From positions 1 through 55,206 of the forward strand of contig NZ_AFXZ01000016.1 of NCBI RefSeq assembly GCF_000224335.1: a stretch of 55,206 nucleotides of DNA, given 5' to 3'. A model generated the notes under the pieces. It searched no databases and was not told the origin of the DNA. It saw nothing but the letters and a program-made list of their open reading frames with translations. Made by a program: the position numbers and the translations under genes. Of the stretch, positions 24,844 to 33,544 are shown piece by piece; position 1 is the first letter of the stretch; every line of letters starts with the position of its first letter. This DNA comes from Bizionia argentinensis JUB59. Its GTDB lineage: Bacteria; Bacteroidota; Bacteroidia; Flavobacteriales; Flavobacteriaceae.

Positions 24844-25476
24844 TTATGTTTTTAAAATTGATTTTGGTCGTTGATAATCTAGTCTGTTTTTTAACAAAGG
24901 AATCGCATAGCCATCTAAACCATTAATTGCCGCAATTTGCCCTTTGGATAAATTTACGAAACCATCTGCTTCTAATAAGTCATTTTGAATAAATAGTTCG
25001 ATTATTTTACCTATTACTAAAATAGTATCGTTTGCTTTTATATAATACTCTTCCACAAATTCCATATGCATTTGCACCGGAGCAGATTTTACAAAAGGTA
25101 CATTTATTTCAGCTTTATATTCTGACTTTAAAGTAGTCATATCAAACTCTGAAATACTTTTATCATATTTTGCCGATGTATGATGTGCATCATTAATTAT
25201 AGCCTCATGAACATGGTTTATCGTGTAGAAACCTGTTTCTTTAATATTATCATACGTGTTCCTAGCAACCGTTGTTGGCCGCATTAGTACACCCAATAAT
25301 GGTGGTTGTGAACCAATATGAGTTACTGAACTAAATATTGCAACGTTTTCAAAGCCATCAGCAGATTTACTACCTATAAGATTAGCCGATTTAAAGCCTG
25401 AACAGCTATTTATAAGGTTAATTTTATAGAGATGTTCCATTTCTGAAATATCTTGATGGCTAAAACGTGTCATCAT
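24844..25476 (-). CDS. Flavin reductase family (FMN-binding split barrel) protein
   Basis: A 210-residue protein with the flavin reductase-like split barrel: NLIGSKSADGFENVAIFSSVTHIGSQPPLLGVLMRP, FYTINHVHEA and PVQMHMEFVEEY. It would bind FMN and transfer electrons to or from NAD(P)H or a partner. In this cluster it could supply reduced flavin to cryptochromes, which is inference. It overlaps the ABC1 kinase stop by 4 bases. Confidence 0.88.
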   Translation of the reverse strand: MMTRFSHQDISEMEHLYKINLINSCSGFKSANLIGSKSADGFENVAIFSSVTHIGSQPPLLGVLMRPTTVARNTYDNIKETGFYTINHVHEAIINDAHHTSAKYDKSISEFDMTTLKSEYKAEINVPFVKSAPVQMHMEFVEEYYIKANDTILVIGKIIELFIQNDLLEADGFVNLSKGQIAAINGLDGYAIPLLKNRLDYQRPKSILKT

Positions 25477-26783
25477 AAATTATGAAAATTGTTTATTTTA
25501 ACATTTTTCGCTTTTAAGTCGAACATTAAATTATACAATCCGAAAAAAGTCCGGTTAATATAAATAAAGTGTTGCGAGCCGCGATTACCATTCATTTTTC
25601 TTAAATCGGTATTTTTGGAATACTTTTCGCCCAAGGCTGCAATACTTCCGAAGAAAGTAGGATCTGAAAAATCGAAAACTTCTGAATGAAGTGGTTTTGT
25701 GAAAATGCTCAACATTTCATGGAACATATTACTGAAAAACTCTAATTCTTCAGGAGAATCATCTGGACGCAAAATTTCCAATTCAAACATTTTCTCACGG
25801 AAAATAACCGGATTATCTATGCTTTCTTTTTCAGCTAAATCGAAATAAGGAACATAAAAATCTTCCGGAATGGTTTTCATACAACCGAAGTCCAAAGCTA
25901 TTAAATCGCCTTCTTCTGAAATCAGAAAATTACCAGGATGCGGATCGGCATGTACTTTTTTTAATTTATGCATTTGAAACATATAAAAGTCCCAAAGCGA
26001 TTGTCCAACTTGATTCGCAATTTCCTGATTGGTGTTTTTGGCAGCAAATTCTGACAAGTGATCGCCAGTCATATAATCCATAGTTATAATCCTATCCGAT
26101 GATAACTCAGGATAATAGTCTGGAAATTTTAAATGGGGAATATGGCTACAAGCTGCAGATATTACTTGACTTTGTTCAAGTTCAAGGATGTAGTTTGTTT
26201 CTTCAACTAACTTGTTTTCTACTTCTTTAAAGTACTTATCGGAATCCTTGCCTTTAATATTAAACATTTTTATAGCAATGGGCTTCACCATAGCCAAATC
26301 TGATTGAATACTTTCAGCAACGCCGGGATATTGAATTTTTACAGCCAATTTTTTACCATCCTTTTCCGCAATATGAACTTGGCCAATGCTGGCAGCATTT
26401 ACGGATGTTGAATTAAAAGTATCGTAAATTTCCTCTGGTGGTTTTCCAAAGTACTTTTTAAAGGTTTTAACAACTAAAGGCGGTGATAATGGCGGTACTG
26501 AAAATTGTGCTAAAGAGAATTTTTCCACATAAGCCTGTGGTAAAATACTCTTTTCCATACTTAACATTTGTGCAACTTTTAGCGCACTACCTTTAAGTTG
26601 CTTAAGGCCGTCATAAATATCTTCAGCGTTGTTTTTGTTTAATTTTTCTTTGGCTTCCAACTCTGTTTTAGTGAGTTTGTCACCGTAATATCTTAAGTAA
26701 TTCACGCCTACTTTAGCACCTGTTTTAACCAGTTTACTTGCGCGCTGTATTTTACTTGTCGGAATACTATCTATTGTTTTCAT
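25473..26783 (-). CDS. AarF/ABC1/UbiB-family kinase-like protein
   Basis: A 436-residue atypical kinase. The KxGQ-like segment is replaced by GLKQLKGSALKVAQMLS, the alanine-rich nucleotide loop by NAASIGQVHIAE, and the ATP lysine lies in KLAVKIQYPG. The catalytic HADPHPGNFLI and LDFGCMK stretches are intact. The family supports quinone or other isoprenoid-lipid metabolism. It lies between the TetR-family gene (6-base gap) and the flavin reductase gene (4-base overlap). Confidence 0.9.
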   Translation of the reverse strand: MKTIDSIPTSKIQRASKLVKTGAKVGVNYLRYYGDKLTKTELEAKEKLNKNNAEDIYDGLKQLKGSALKVAQMLSMEKSILPQAYVEKFSLAQFSVPPLSPPLVVKTFKKYFGKPPEEIYDTFNSTSVNAASIGQVHIAEKDGKKLAVKIQYPGVAESIQSDLAMVKPIAIKMFNIKGKDSDKYFKEVENKLVEETNYILELEQSQVISAACSHIPHLKFPDYYPELSSDRIITMDYMTGDHLSEFAAKNTNQEIANQVGQSLWDFYMFQMHKLKKVHADPHPGNFLISEEGDLIALDFGCMKTIPEDFYVPYFDLAEKESIDNPVIFREKMFELEILRPDDSPEELEFFSNMFHEMLSIFTKPLHSEVFDFSDPTFFGSIAALGEKYSKNTDLRKMNGNRGSQHFIYINRTFFGLYNLMFDLKAKNVKINNFHNL

Positions 26784-26789
26784 AGTTTT

Positions 26790-27434
26790 TTATTGCATCT
26801 TTTCTTTAAAGAGAAATTTCCCTAAATCTAAAACACTTTTAAGCGGTTTAATATCCATTAAATCAAAACCAGCATGTATAGATTTTTCTATAAATATGTC
26901 AGTTTTCTCGAAAGAACTAGAGGTATCATCAAGCCAAAACTTCATGACCATCATAAGTTGAATCCAAAAGGATTCTTGTTTGGCAGAATCTTGAAGTTTA
27001 ACAATGCGCGGTTCTTTAATATCAATAGTTTCAATATCTAGAGTATCTATATAATTTTTAAAAGCTTCACGCAAACTAGATAAGGAACTTAAAGATTTTA
27101 AACCTTTATCTTTAAGGGCATAAACAACATAACTTCTGTTTGCCGTCAAGTTTTCGAAGAATGTGAAATAAAAACTTAATATTTTATTTCGGGCATCAAA
27201 ATGCTGATAATCTTCGCTTTTTTCTAAAACTAGCATCGTGTTATCGAAGAATACTTTAAAAATCGACTTTTCTAACGCTTCAAATGAAGCGTAGTTACTA
27301 TAAAAATCAGCTTCTTCAAAATTATTGTCCTTTGCAAACGCATACACAGTTTTTGGTGCATGATTATTGGTTAAAACATAATCCATGTAAAATGAAATAA
27401 GCTTTGTTTGGGTAATATTTTTCTTTTTTGCCAT
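26790..27434 (-). CDS. TetR family transcriptional regulator
   Basis: A 214-residue one-component repressor type. A short helix-turn-helix (KLISFYMDYVLTNNHAPKTVYAFAKDNNFEEADFYSNY in total length, residues 11-48) is followed by a helical ligand domain. It is the first gene of the photolyase cluster. A palindromic element is placed directly over its promoter (27453-27506) and is repeated at 18906-18959, so it may control itself and the internal promoter. The ligand is unknown, and no vitamin B12 or flavin site is visible. Confidence 0.82.
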   Translation of the reverse strand: MAKKKNITQTKLISFYMDYVLTNNHAPKTVYAFAKDNNFEEADFYSNYASFEALEKSIFKVFFDNTMLVLEKSEDYQHFDARNKILSFYFTFFENLTANRSYVVYALKDKGLKSLSSLSSLREAFKNYIDTLDIETIDIKEPRIVKLQDSAKQESFWIQLMMVMKFWLDDTSSSFEKTDIFIEKSIHAGFDLMDIKPLKSVLDLGKFLFKEKMQ

Positions 27435-27452
27435 AATAATTAAATTCTTATG

Positions 27453-27506
27453 TAAATATACAAAACGTTTAACAGATTCATGTAAAAGTTAAACAATATT
27501 TAACAC
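27453..27506 (-). promoter_or_regulatory. Palindromic operator/promoter of the TetR-family gene
   Basis: On the minus strand GTGTTAAATATTGTTTAAC (27506-27488), 14 bases, GTTAAAC (27473-27467), GTTTTG, then TATATTTA (27460-27453) as -7 box, 19 bases before the ATG. Same blocks and spacings as 18906-18959. A TTTG -33 box is absent. Confidence 0.75.
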
Positions 27507-27544
27507 CAGCTTAGTTGTTAGCCTGGTAAAGTTGTGAAAAGTAG

Positions 27545-27552
27545 TATATTTG
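27545..27552 (+). promoter_or_regulatory. -7 box that fixes the start at 27570
   Basis: TATATTTG matches TAnnTTTG. A longer frame with ATG at 27534 would begin upstream of this box, so the next ATG (27570) is preferred. Confidence 0.6.
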
Positions 27553-27569
27553 TAATAAAACCATACTTT

Positions 27570-28004
27570 ATGATATTCAAAAAAATTATTTTTATAGGTC
27601 TTTTTTCTTCTGTTTTTAGTTTAAGTTTTGCTCAAGTAAAAACCTTAAAAGAAACGGAAATGCAAAAAGCAAAAGTTGATACGTTATACACATTAGATGA
27701 GCGTGCAAACATGCACCAGTGGTTTTATAACCGAGTTAATGACATGCAATTGAAAGAGGATTTACGCGATGATTATGATCGTATTGTCAATAAATATGTA
27801 TTTCAGATGAGTCGCATAAATGATGCGGATAAAAACTACACTCGCCATGAAATTCATGAGAAATATGATATTTTGTTTAAGAAAATGAATATCGAATTGA
27901 AGACGATTTTAACTACGGATCAATATGTAAATCATTTGGAGAATTTTGGACTAATACAGCGGAGTATATATAATAAGTGGAATTTTGAGTATATTAAAAA
28001 CTAA
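27570..28004 (+). CDS. Exported protein of unknown function
   Basis: A 144-residue protein with a clear signal peptide (MIFKKIIFIGLFSSVFSLSFAQ, 22 residues). The mature part is charged and helical (ERANMHQWFYNRVNDMQLKED, then repeated Tyr/Arg-rich helices). No family recognised. The start at 27570 is chosen because the -7 box lies between it and the upstream ATG. It is divergent from the TetR-family gene; their two promoters share about 100 bases. Confidence 0.75.
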   Translation: MIFKKIIFIGLFSSVFSLSFAQVKTLKETEMQKAKVDTLYTLDERANMHQWFYNRVNDMQLKEDLRDDYDRIVNKYVFQMSRINDADKNYTRHEIHEKYDILFKKMNIELKTILTTDQYVNHLENFGLIQRSIYNKWNFEYIKN

Positions 28005-28048
28005 TATTTATTTAAGCTTTTATTAACAAGTCTTAATGTCCTTCGGGT

Positions 28049-28056
28049 TAATTTTG
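28049..28056 (+). promoter_or_regulatory. -7 box of the DUF2911 gene
   Basis: TAATTTTG matches TAnnTTTG and lies 33 bases before the ATG at 28090. Confidence 0.5.
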
Positions 28057-28089
28057 AATTTTGAAACAAATTAATTTAAATTTATTATT

Positions 28090-28938
28090 ATGAAAAAATC
28101 ACTTTTACTTATTGCGGTTTTTGTATTCGCTTTTGCTGTACATGCCCAAGTAACAACTCCAGAGCAAAGTCCATTTAGTAAGGTGGAACAGAAAGTTGGA
28201 TTAACTGACGTAACTATTGAATATTCACGTCCAGGCGTTAAAGAGAGAAAAATATTTGGCGATCTTGAAGCTTACGATGCAATTTGGAGAACAGGTGCCA
28301 ATAAAAATACTATTATTACTTTTAGTGATCCTGTAACTGTTGGAGGTTATAAATTAGAACCAGGTTCTTATTCATTATTTACCAAGCCAGGAGAATCTAT
28401 GTGGGAAGTATATTTTTATACAGACACAGATAACTGGGGAGCACCAGAAAAATGGGATGATAGTAAAGTAGCTGCCATTGCAAAAGTTAAAGTAGAGAAA
28501 ACTCCTTTTGTGGTTGAGACATTTACAATTGATATCAACAATATCCAAACAGGTAGTGCTACTTTAGAAATGATGTGGGAAAACACTTATATAGCCATTC
28601 CTTTTACGGTGCCAACGGATGATTTGGTATTAAAGTCTATTAATGAAGCTTTAAATGGTACGCCAAAAGCTAGTGATTATTATGCAGCTGCAGTTTATTA
28701 TTTAAACGAAGGAAAAGATGTTAAGCAATCTAAAGAGTGGATTGATAAAGCAATGAGCATGACGGATAAGCCTGCTTTCTATCAATTAAGACAACAAGCT
28801 TTAATTTATGCCAAAGCTGGTGATACTCAAGGTGCCATTAAATTAGCAAAGGAGTCTACCATAGCTGCCAAAGCAGCTGGTAACATGCAATATGTGAGGT
28901 TTAATGAGGCGTCGTTAAAAGAATGGGGTGCTAACTAA
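28090..28938 (+). CDS. DUF2911 family exported protein
   Basis: A 282-residue protein with a signal peptide (MKKSLLLIAVFVFAFAVHAQ). Residues about 25-190 match DUF2911 (VTIEYSRPGVKERKIFGDL, WRTGANKNTIITFS, GSYSLFT, WGAPEKWD), a beta-sandwich-like domain of unknown function common in Bacteroidota. The C-terminus (about 195-282) is helical and TPR-like. It is a single-gene unit with a terminator at 28959. Confidence 0.9.
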   Translation: MKKSLLLIAVFVFAFAVHAQVTTPEQSPFSKVEQKVGLTDVTIEYSRPGVKERKIFGDLEAYDAIWRTGANKNTIITFSDPVTVGGYKLEPGSYSLFTKPGESMWEVYFYTDTDNWGAPEKWDDSKVAAIAKVKVEKTPFVVETFTIDINNIQTGSATLEMMWENTYIAIPFTVPTDDLVLKSINEALNGTPKASDYYAAAVYYLNEGKDVKQSKEWIDKAMSMTDKPAFYQLRQQALIYAKAGDTQGAIKLAKESTIAAKAAGNMQYVRFNEASLKEWGAN

Positions 28939-28958
28939 TTAGGACTTTAATAGAAACT

Positions 28959-28994
28959 TAAAAGCGACTTGGTAAACCCGAGTCGCTTTTTTTT
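28959..28994 (+). terminator. Terminator of the DUF2911 gene
   Basis: AAAAGCGACTTGG-TAAA-CCCGAGTCGCTTTTTTTT: stem with one bulge, followed by a T-run. Confidence 0.85.
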
Positions 28995-29051
28995 ATGTTT
29001 AATCGTTAGCATCCAACTGAAATAACCTTCTACTAGTTAATTATGAAATAT

Positions 29052-30842
29052 TTATTTATAGTTGAATGGATTCGACATAATATTCGAATTCACCAATATT
29101 AGAACCGCAAAAACCGCTAAAATAAGACCAGAAATTAGCAGTGCTATCATATTAGGTTTTGAAAGGTGCTTAAAGTCAATAAACATAGCAATAATGATTG
29201 CTAGCATACAGCCTACAAAATTCAACCATAAAAACGGCAGATTTATGTACTCATAAAGATCTAATAAAAACAAGCTAATTATTATAATTTGTGTAATAAT
29301 GGCGGCTGTAAAAACAGCGCGACCTTTTACAGCTTTCACGAAAAATGCTAATAGAAAAACACCTAAAATATTACCGTAGAAAATAGAGCCAATAATGTTT
29401 ACTAATTGGATCAGATTTTCGAATAAATTAGCGATGGAAGCTACCATAATGGCCATAATTCCCCAACCAAAGGTAAACCAACGGGATATTTTCACCATTT
29501 CTGTATCGGTTTTTTCGCTGGTGTTTCGCTTGTATAAATCGATAGTGGTTGTGGATGCTAATGCATTTAATTCGCTGGCTGTACTGGACATAGCGGCACT
29601 TAAAATAACAGCTAGTAACAAACCAATTAGCCCACGTGGCAGATTATTTAGTATAAAATTAATAAACACATAATCCTTATCATTGCTTTCTACCTTAACA
29701 CCTTTGACTTCTCCTGCTTTATCAATTAAATAGCGCGCACGCTTACGTATACTATCATTTTTAGTGTTTGCTAAAGCTACGCCAGCAATAGAAGCTTCAT
29801 TTTTGTTCGAAATAAAATCTGCAATTAGTAATTGTTTGGTGTCGAAAACTGCATCTTGTTCTGCTTCTAATCGCTCAAATTCATCTGCATATTCCGTGTT
29901 TAATACGACTTCAGAAGCTACTGGGTTAAAGTTAATAGGCGCTTTATTAAATTGATAAAACACGAAAACCATGACACCCACCATCAGAATAAAAAACTGC
30001 ATGGGTACTTTAAATATACCGTTGAAAATAAGTCCTAATTGCATTTCGCGAACTGATTTTCCAGACAGATAACGCTGCACCTGACTTTGATCCGTTCCGA
30101 AATAAGAAAGCATTAAAAACGTTCCTCCAATAATACCGCTCCAAAAGGTATAGCGATTATCCAGATCGAAAGAGAAATCCAGAATATCCATTTTCCCACT
30201 TGCACCAGCAATATCTAAAGCATTGCTAAAAGTTATGTTTTCTGGCAGCTTGTTTACAATTAATATAAAAGCAATAATCATTCCTGTGAAAATCACCACC
30301 ATTTGATGCTTTTGTGTCACATTCACGGCTTTCGTTCCGCCAGAAACCGTATAAATAATAACCAGAATACCGATAATAATATTCAAGAGTAATAAGTTCC
30401 AACCTAATACAACAGATAAAATAATGGCAGGAGCAAAAATGGTAATTCCTGCAGCCAAGCCACGCTGAATTAGAAATAGAATAGCAGTTAAAGTTCGTGT
30501 TTTTAAATCGAAGCGATTTTCCAAAAACTCATAAGCCGTATATACTTTTAGCCGGTGATATAAGGGGATAAACACCATACAAATTACCACCATAGCAATG
30601 GGCAGTCCGAAATAGAACTGTACAAAGCCCATACCGTCATTATACGCCTGACCTGGGGTAGATAAAAAGGTAATAGCACTTGCTTGCGTGGCCATAACCG
30701 ATAAACCGATAGTCCACCATTTGGAAGTGTTGCCACCTTTTAAGTAATCTTGTACATTTTTGCTGCCACGGGTTTGGTAGGTACCGTAAGCCACTATTGT
30801 AATTAAAGTCAAGGATAAAACAATCCAATCGAGAGTTTGCAT
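29052..30842 (-). CDS. Sodium:solute symporter (SSF family)
   Basis: A 596-residue inner-membrane transporter with about 13-15 hydrophobic helices. The start LKGGNTSKWWTIGLSVMATQASAITFLSTPGQAY and the AMSSTASELNALASTT segment (sodium site region) are typical of SSF. A large polar insert lies between helices around residues 300-380 (DEFERLEAEQDAVFDTKQLL). The substrate is unknown; the adjacent PIG-L enzyme suggests a sugar or an acetylated sugar derivative. A 33-residue membrane protein gene lies immediately upstream. Confidence 0.92.
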   Translation of the reverse strand: MQTLDWIVLSLTLITIVAYGTYQTRGSKNVQDYLKGGNTSKWWTIGLSVMATQASAITFLSTPGQAYNDGMGFVQFYFGLPIAMVVICMVFIPLYHRLKVYTAYEFLENRFDLKTRTLTAILFLIQRGLAAGITIFAPAIILSVVLGWNLLLLNIIIGILVIIYTVSGGTKAVNVTQKHQMVVIFTGMIIAFILIVNKLPENITFSNALDIAGASGKMDILDFSFDLDNRYTFWSGIIGGTFLMLSYFGTDQSQVQRYLSGKSVREMQLGLIFNGIFKVPMQFFILMVGVMVFVFYQFNKAPINFNPVASEVVLNTEYADEFERLEAEQDAVFDTKQLLIADFISNKNEASIAGVALANTKNDSIRKRARYLIDKAGEVKGVKVESNDKDYVFINFILNNLPRGLIGLLLAVILSAAMSSTASELNALASTTTIDLYKRNTSEKTDTEMVKISRWFTFGWGIMAIMVASIANLFENLIQLVNIIGSIFYGNILGVFLLAFFVKAVKGRAVFTAAIITQIIIISLFLLDLYEYINLPFLWLNFVGCMLAIIIAMFIDFKHLSKPNMIALLISGLILAVFAVLILVNSNIMSNPFNYK

Positions 30843-30845
30843 AAT

Positions 30846-30947
30846 TTAAAAAGCTTGCATGATGAAGTAAAAAGCGATAAAATAGATGGCGTTAGCTACG
30901 AGAACGACCGTGTACATTCTTTCCCATTTGTATTTTTCTGGTTTCAT
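30846..30947 (-). CDS. 33-residue single-helix membrane microprotein
   Basis: MKPEKYKWERMYTVVLVANA followed by IYFIAFYFIMQAF and TAA: a short charged N-terminus and one transmembrane helix. The stop lies 3 bases before the ATG of the SSF symporter and the ATG is 19 bases after the PIG-L stop, so it is inside an operon. It is too short to match by motif. A small accessory subunit of the symporter is a reasonable guess. Confidence 0.7.
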   Translation of the reverse strand: MKPEKYKWERMYTVVLVANAIYFIAFYFIMQAF

Positions 30948-30966
30948 TGTTTTTTGTTTTTCAGAA

Positions 30967-33465
30967 TTATTTTCCTAAAGATAAAATATTAGCAAATAAA
31001 CGATAGGCGCCCGAAACACCAGCAGGAAATTCTCTAAAGAAACTCAATCCAGTGTAAATATAATAGCCTTCGCCATATTTGGCAACGAGTAAACTTCCTT
31101 TTTTAGCCGATTCACCTTTGTCATGCATAGATAAAATAGGCGTGAAGTCCTTCGCCCAAGAATCAGGGAAATATAACCCGCGTTCTTGTGTCCAATTATC
31201 AAAATCTGATTGAGTTATTTTATTAGGCACATTTAAAACAGGATGATTTGGCGCTAAAAATTTCACATCCGCGAATTCATCGGTTACACGATCGGTTGAT
31301 AATTGTAATTTATAGGGTGCTAGATTATCAGTAACCAAACCGCGGCTCGTATTGTACTGAACCACCATGTTTCCGCCATTTTTAACAAAATCAAATAAAA
31401 TGTTTTGTTTGAATTTTAAAACGTCTATTGTATTATAAGCACGAATTCCAATAACTACAGCGTCATATTGTTTTAAGTTTTTAGCGGTAATAGCACTAGG
31501 ACTTAAAGTAGTGACATTATAACCAATTTGTTTTAAACTTTCAGGAACTACATCGCCAGCACCAGTAATATAAGCGATTTTTTCGCCTTTCTTTTTAATA
31601 TCTAAACGCACCACTTTACTTTCGTTAGGCAACAAAACCGTCTGATACGGAATATGATCGTAATCTATTTCAATAAGTTCGTTGGAGTAGGTATTGCCGT
31701 TAATAGAAATAACGGGTTTAATATATCCTTCATTTTGATTGATAGGAGGTGTAACGGTGAATAATAATGTTTGTTCATTACCTTTATTGGCAATGCTTAT
31801 AGATTGTTTTTCTGGTGAAACAATCCAGCCTGTCGGAACTGATAATTGCACGGTTCCCTCTAAATTATCACGACCAGCTTTAACTTTTACGGGAATAACT
31901 TTTGCTTTTTCCGTTTCAAAAATAATCACTTTTTGAGCTATTCTAACCGATGCTTCAGGGATAATTTCAAAAGGCTTGTAAACTTCACCTTTTACAGGGT
32001 CGTTAGTTTTATAAACAATAGGTTTGGTGAATGGAATAGTAACTCCAGTAATTGAAACATTAAACGTTACGTTGAAATATTCTGGAGATTCCGGTTTTCC
32101 AATTAAAGCTTGGTCCGAAACTTTATACATACCCAAACTTCCTTTTTCGGTTAACCAATATGGTGTGGTAATTGGTGTTTTATCTAAAATTGGCGTGCGG
32201 AAAGCTTCTTTAATTTTAATAGACTGATTGTTTTTTAAAATCATATTCTTTTTAACAACCAATCCGTTAGGGTTAGTAAAAGATTCCAAATGTATTTCTG
32301 AGTTACTTCTATTGATAGCCTCCAAAGTTAGGTTTATGTTTTGATCAGCTGTGGCATGATTGGTTTCGGCAACAGCTTCTAAATATAAACCAGCACAGGC
32401 TGAAATAATGCTTTTAATTTCATTAGACTTTATGGTTTTCCAATGGCCGTTTTCTAAATTTTGAATCGCCGAATAGGCTATAACTAACTTCGGAAGTGAT
32501 GCGGAAGGGTTTTTAAAATCGTAGTTTTTTTCGATATCTTTTAGAATGTTACCGATTGCTGATCCTTCTTTTATGCGATTCCAACTCGTATCAATTCCTT
32601 CAAATAAATTTGTTTGATCGGTTGGCATGCTGCCTTTAATCAATTCAATATATTCCTTTTCGCTACCTCGCGTTCCAGTATTTCCAAAACCTTGCGATTT
32701 ATGCTGACTTCGGCTTAAAGCCGCTATTTCAGTATTACTTAAACCACTTGAAGGAAAGAAAGGTGCCATATCTAAAGCAATTAAATTACTTTTATCTGCT
32801 TTGTCATACTTCTCTTGGCTCCCATAAAACCACCAGGATGTATTAAAAAATACGCGCTGTGCTTGCCAAATCTCTGTCGATTTTAACTGATCTGGATACA
32901 CAGATGAATCGTTAGCCAAATCAAAAGCTTCTAAACTTAACATAGCCGAACTCGTGTGATGACCATGCGTTGTTCCAGGACTTCTATGATCAAAACGATT
33001 AATAATAATATCCGGCTGAAATTGACGTATTGCTAAAACTACATCCGACAAAACGGCTTGTTTATTCCAAATGGCCAAGGTTTCATCGGGGTGTTTGGAA
33101 TAACCAAAATCGTTAGCACGTGTGAAAAGTTGTTGGCCACCGTCAATGGCACGTGCCGTTAAAAGTTCTTGGGTTCTAATAACACCTAAAAGCTCGCTAA
33201 TTTCTGGGCCAATTAGGTTTTGGCCACCATCACCACGGGTTAAGGATAAATAGGCGGTTCGGGCTTTCACGCCGTTGGCCATATAGGAAATCATACGCGT
33301 GTTCTCATCGTCGGGATGTGCTGCAACATATAAAACCGATCCTAAAAAATTAAGTTTTTTTATGGATTCGTAAATCTCGGAGCTGTTTGGTTTTTGTGGT
33401 TGCTGCGCGTATGTAAGCGTGGAACTTATTAAAATTAAAAATAGGCAACGTAATAGTTTTATCAT
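30967..33465 (-). CDS. Large exported PIG-L (LmbE-like) deacetylase with C-terminal ThuA-like domain
   Basis: An 832-residue protein with a signal peptide (MIKLLRCLFLILISSTLTYA). The N-terminal PIG-L domain (about 40-290) has the zinc motif AAHPDDE and the later HGHHTSS. The middle (about 300-620) is beta-rich and unassigned. The C-terminus (about 640-832) reads VVIGIRAYNTIDVL and FVKNGGNMVVQYNTSRG, resembling a glutamine-amidotransferase-like (ThuA-like) fold. The likely activity is hydrolysis of N-acetyl groups on a glycoconjugate in the periplasm. It is first in the operon with the microprotein and SSF symporter. TATATTTG at 33493-33486 is a likely -7 box. Confidence 0.87.
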   Translation of the reverse strand: MIKLLRCLFLILISSTLTYAQQPQKPNSSEIYESIKKLNFLGSVLYVAAHPDDENTRMISYMANGVKARTAYLSLTRGDGGQNLIGPEISELLGVIRTQELLTARAIDGGQQLFTRANDFGYSKHPDETLAIWNKQAVLSDVVLAIRQFQPDIIINRFDHRSPGTTHGHHTSSAMLSLEAFDLANDSSVYPDQLKSTEIWQAQRVFFNTSWWFYGSQEKYDKADKSNLIALDMAPFFPSSGLSNTEIAALSRSQHKSQGFGNTGTRGSEKEYIELIKGSMPTDQTNLFEGIDTSWNRIKEGSAIGNILKDIEKNYDFKNPSASLPKLVIAYSAIQNLENGHWKTIKSNEIKSIISACAGLYLEAVAETNHATADQNINLTLEAINRSNSEIHLESFTNPNGLVVKKNMILKNNQSIKIKEAFRTPILDKTPITTPYWLTEKGSLGMYKVSDQALIGKPESPEYFNVTFNVSITGVTIPFTKPIVYKTNDPVKGEVYKPFEIIPEASVRIAQKVIIFETEKAKVIPVKVKAGRDNLEGTVQLSVPTGWIVSPEKQSISIANKGNEQTLLFTVTPPINQNEGYIKPVISINGNTYSNELIEIDYDHIPYQTVLLPNESKVVRLDIKKKGEKIAYITGAGDVVPESLKQIGYNVTTLSPSAITAKNLKQYDAVVIGIRAYNTIDVLKFKQNILFDFVKNGGNMVVQYNTSRGLVTDNLAPYKLQLSTDRVTDEFADVKFLAPNHPVLNVPNKITQSDFDNWTQERGLYFPDSWAKDFTPILSMHDKGESAKKGSLLVAKYGEGYYIYTGLSFFREFPAGVSGAYRLFANILSLGK

Positions 33466-33544
33466 CGTGGTTTTTGCTAAAAGACCAAATATAATAAAGA
33501 GTTATCAGGATGGGGAGATTTATGGAGCTTTTAACGAAATTAGA

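Noticed and set aside
13557-27434. Photolyase island considered as a recently acquired mobile island
   Set aside because: Base composition and start-site style look like the rest of the window; no integrase, tRNA junction or flanking repeats are visible.
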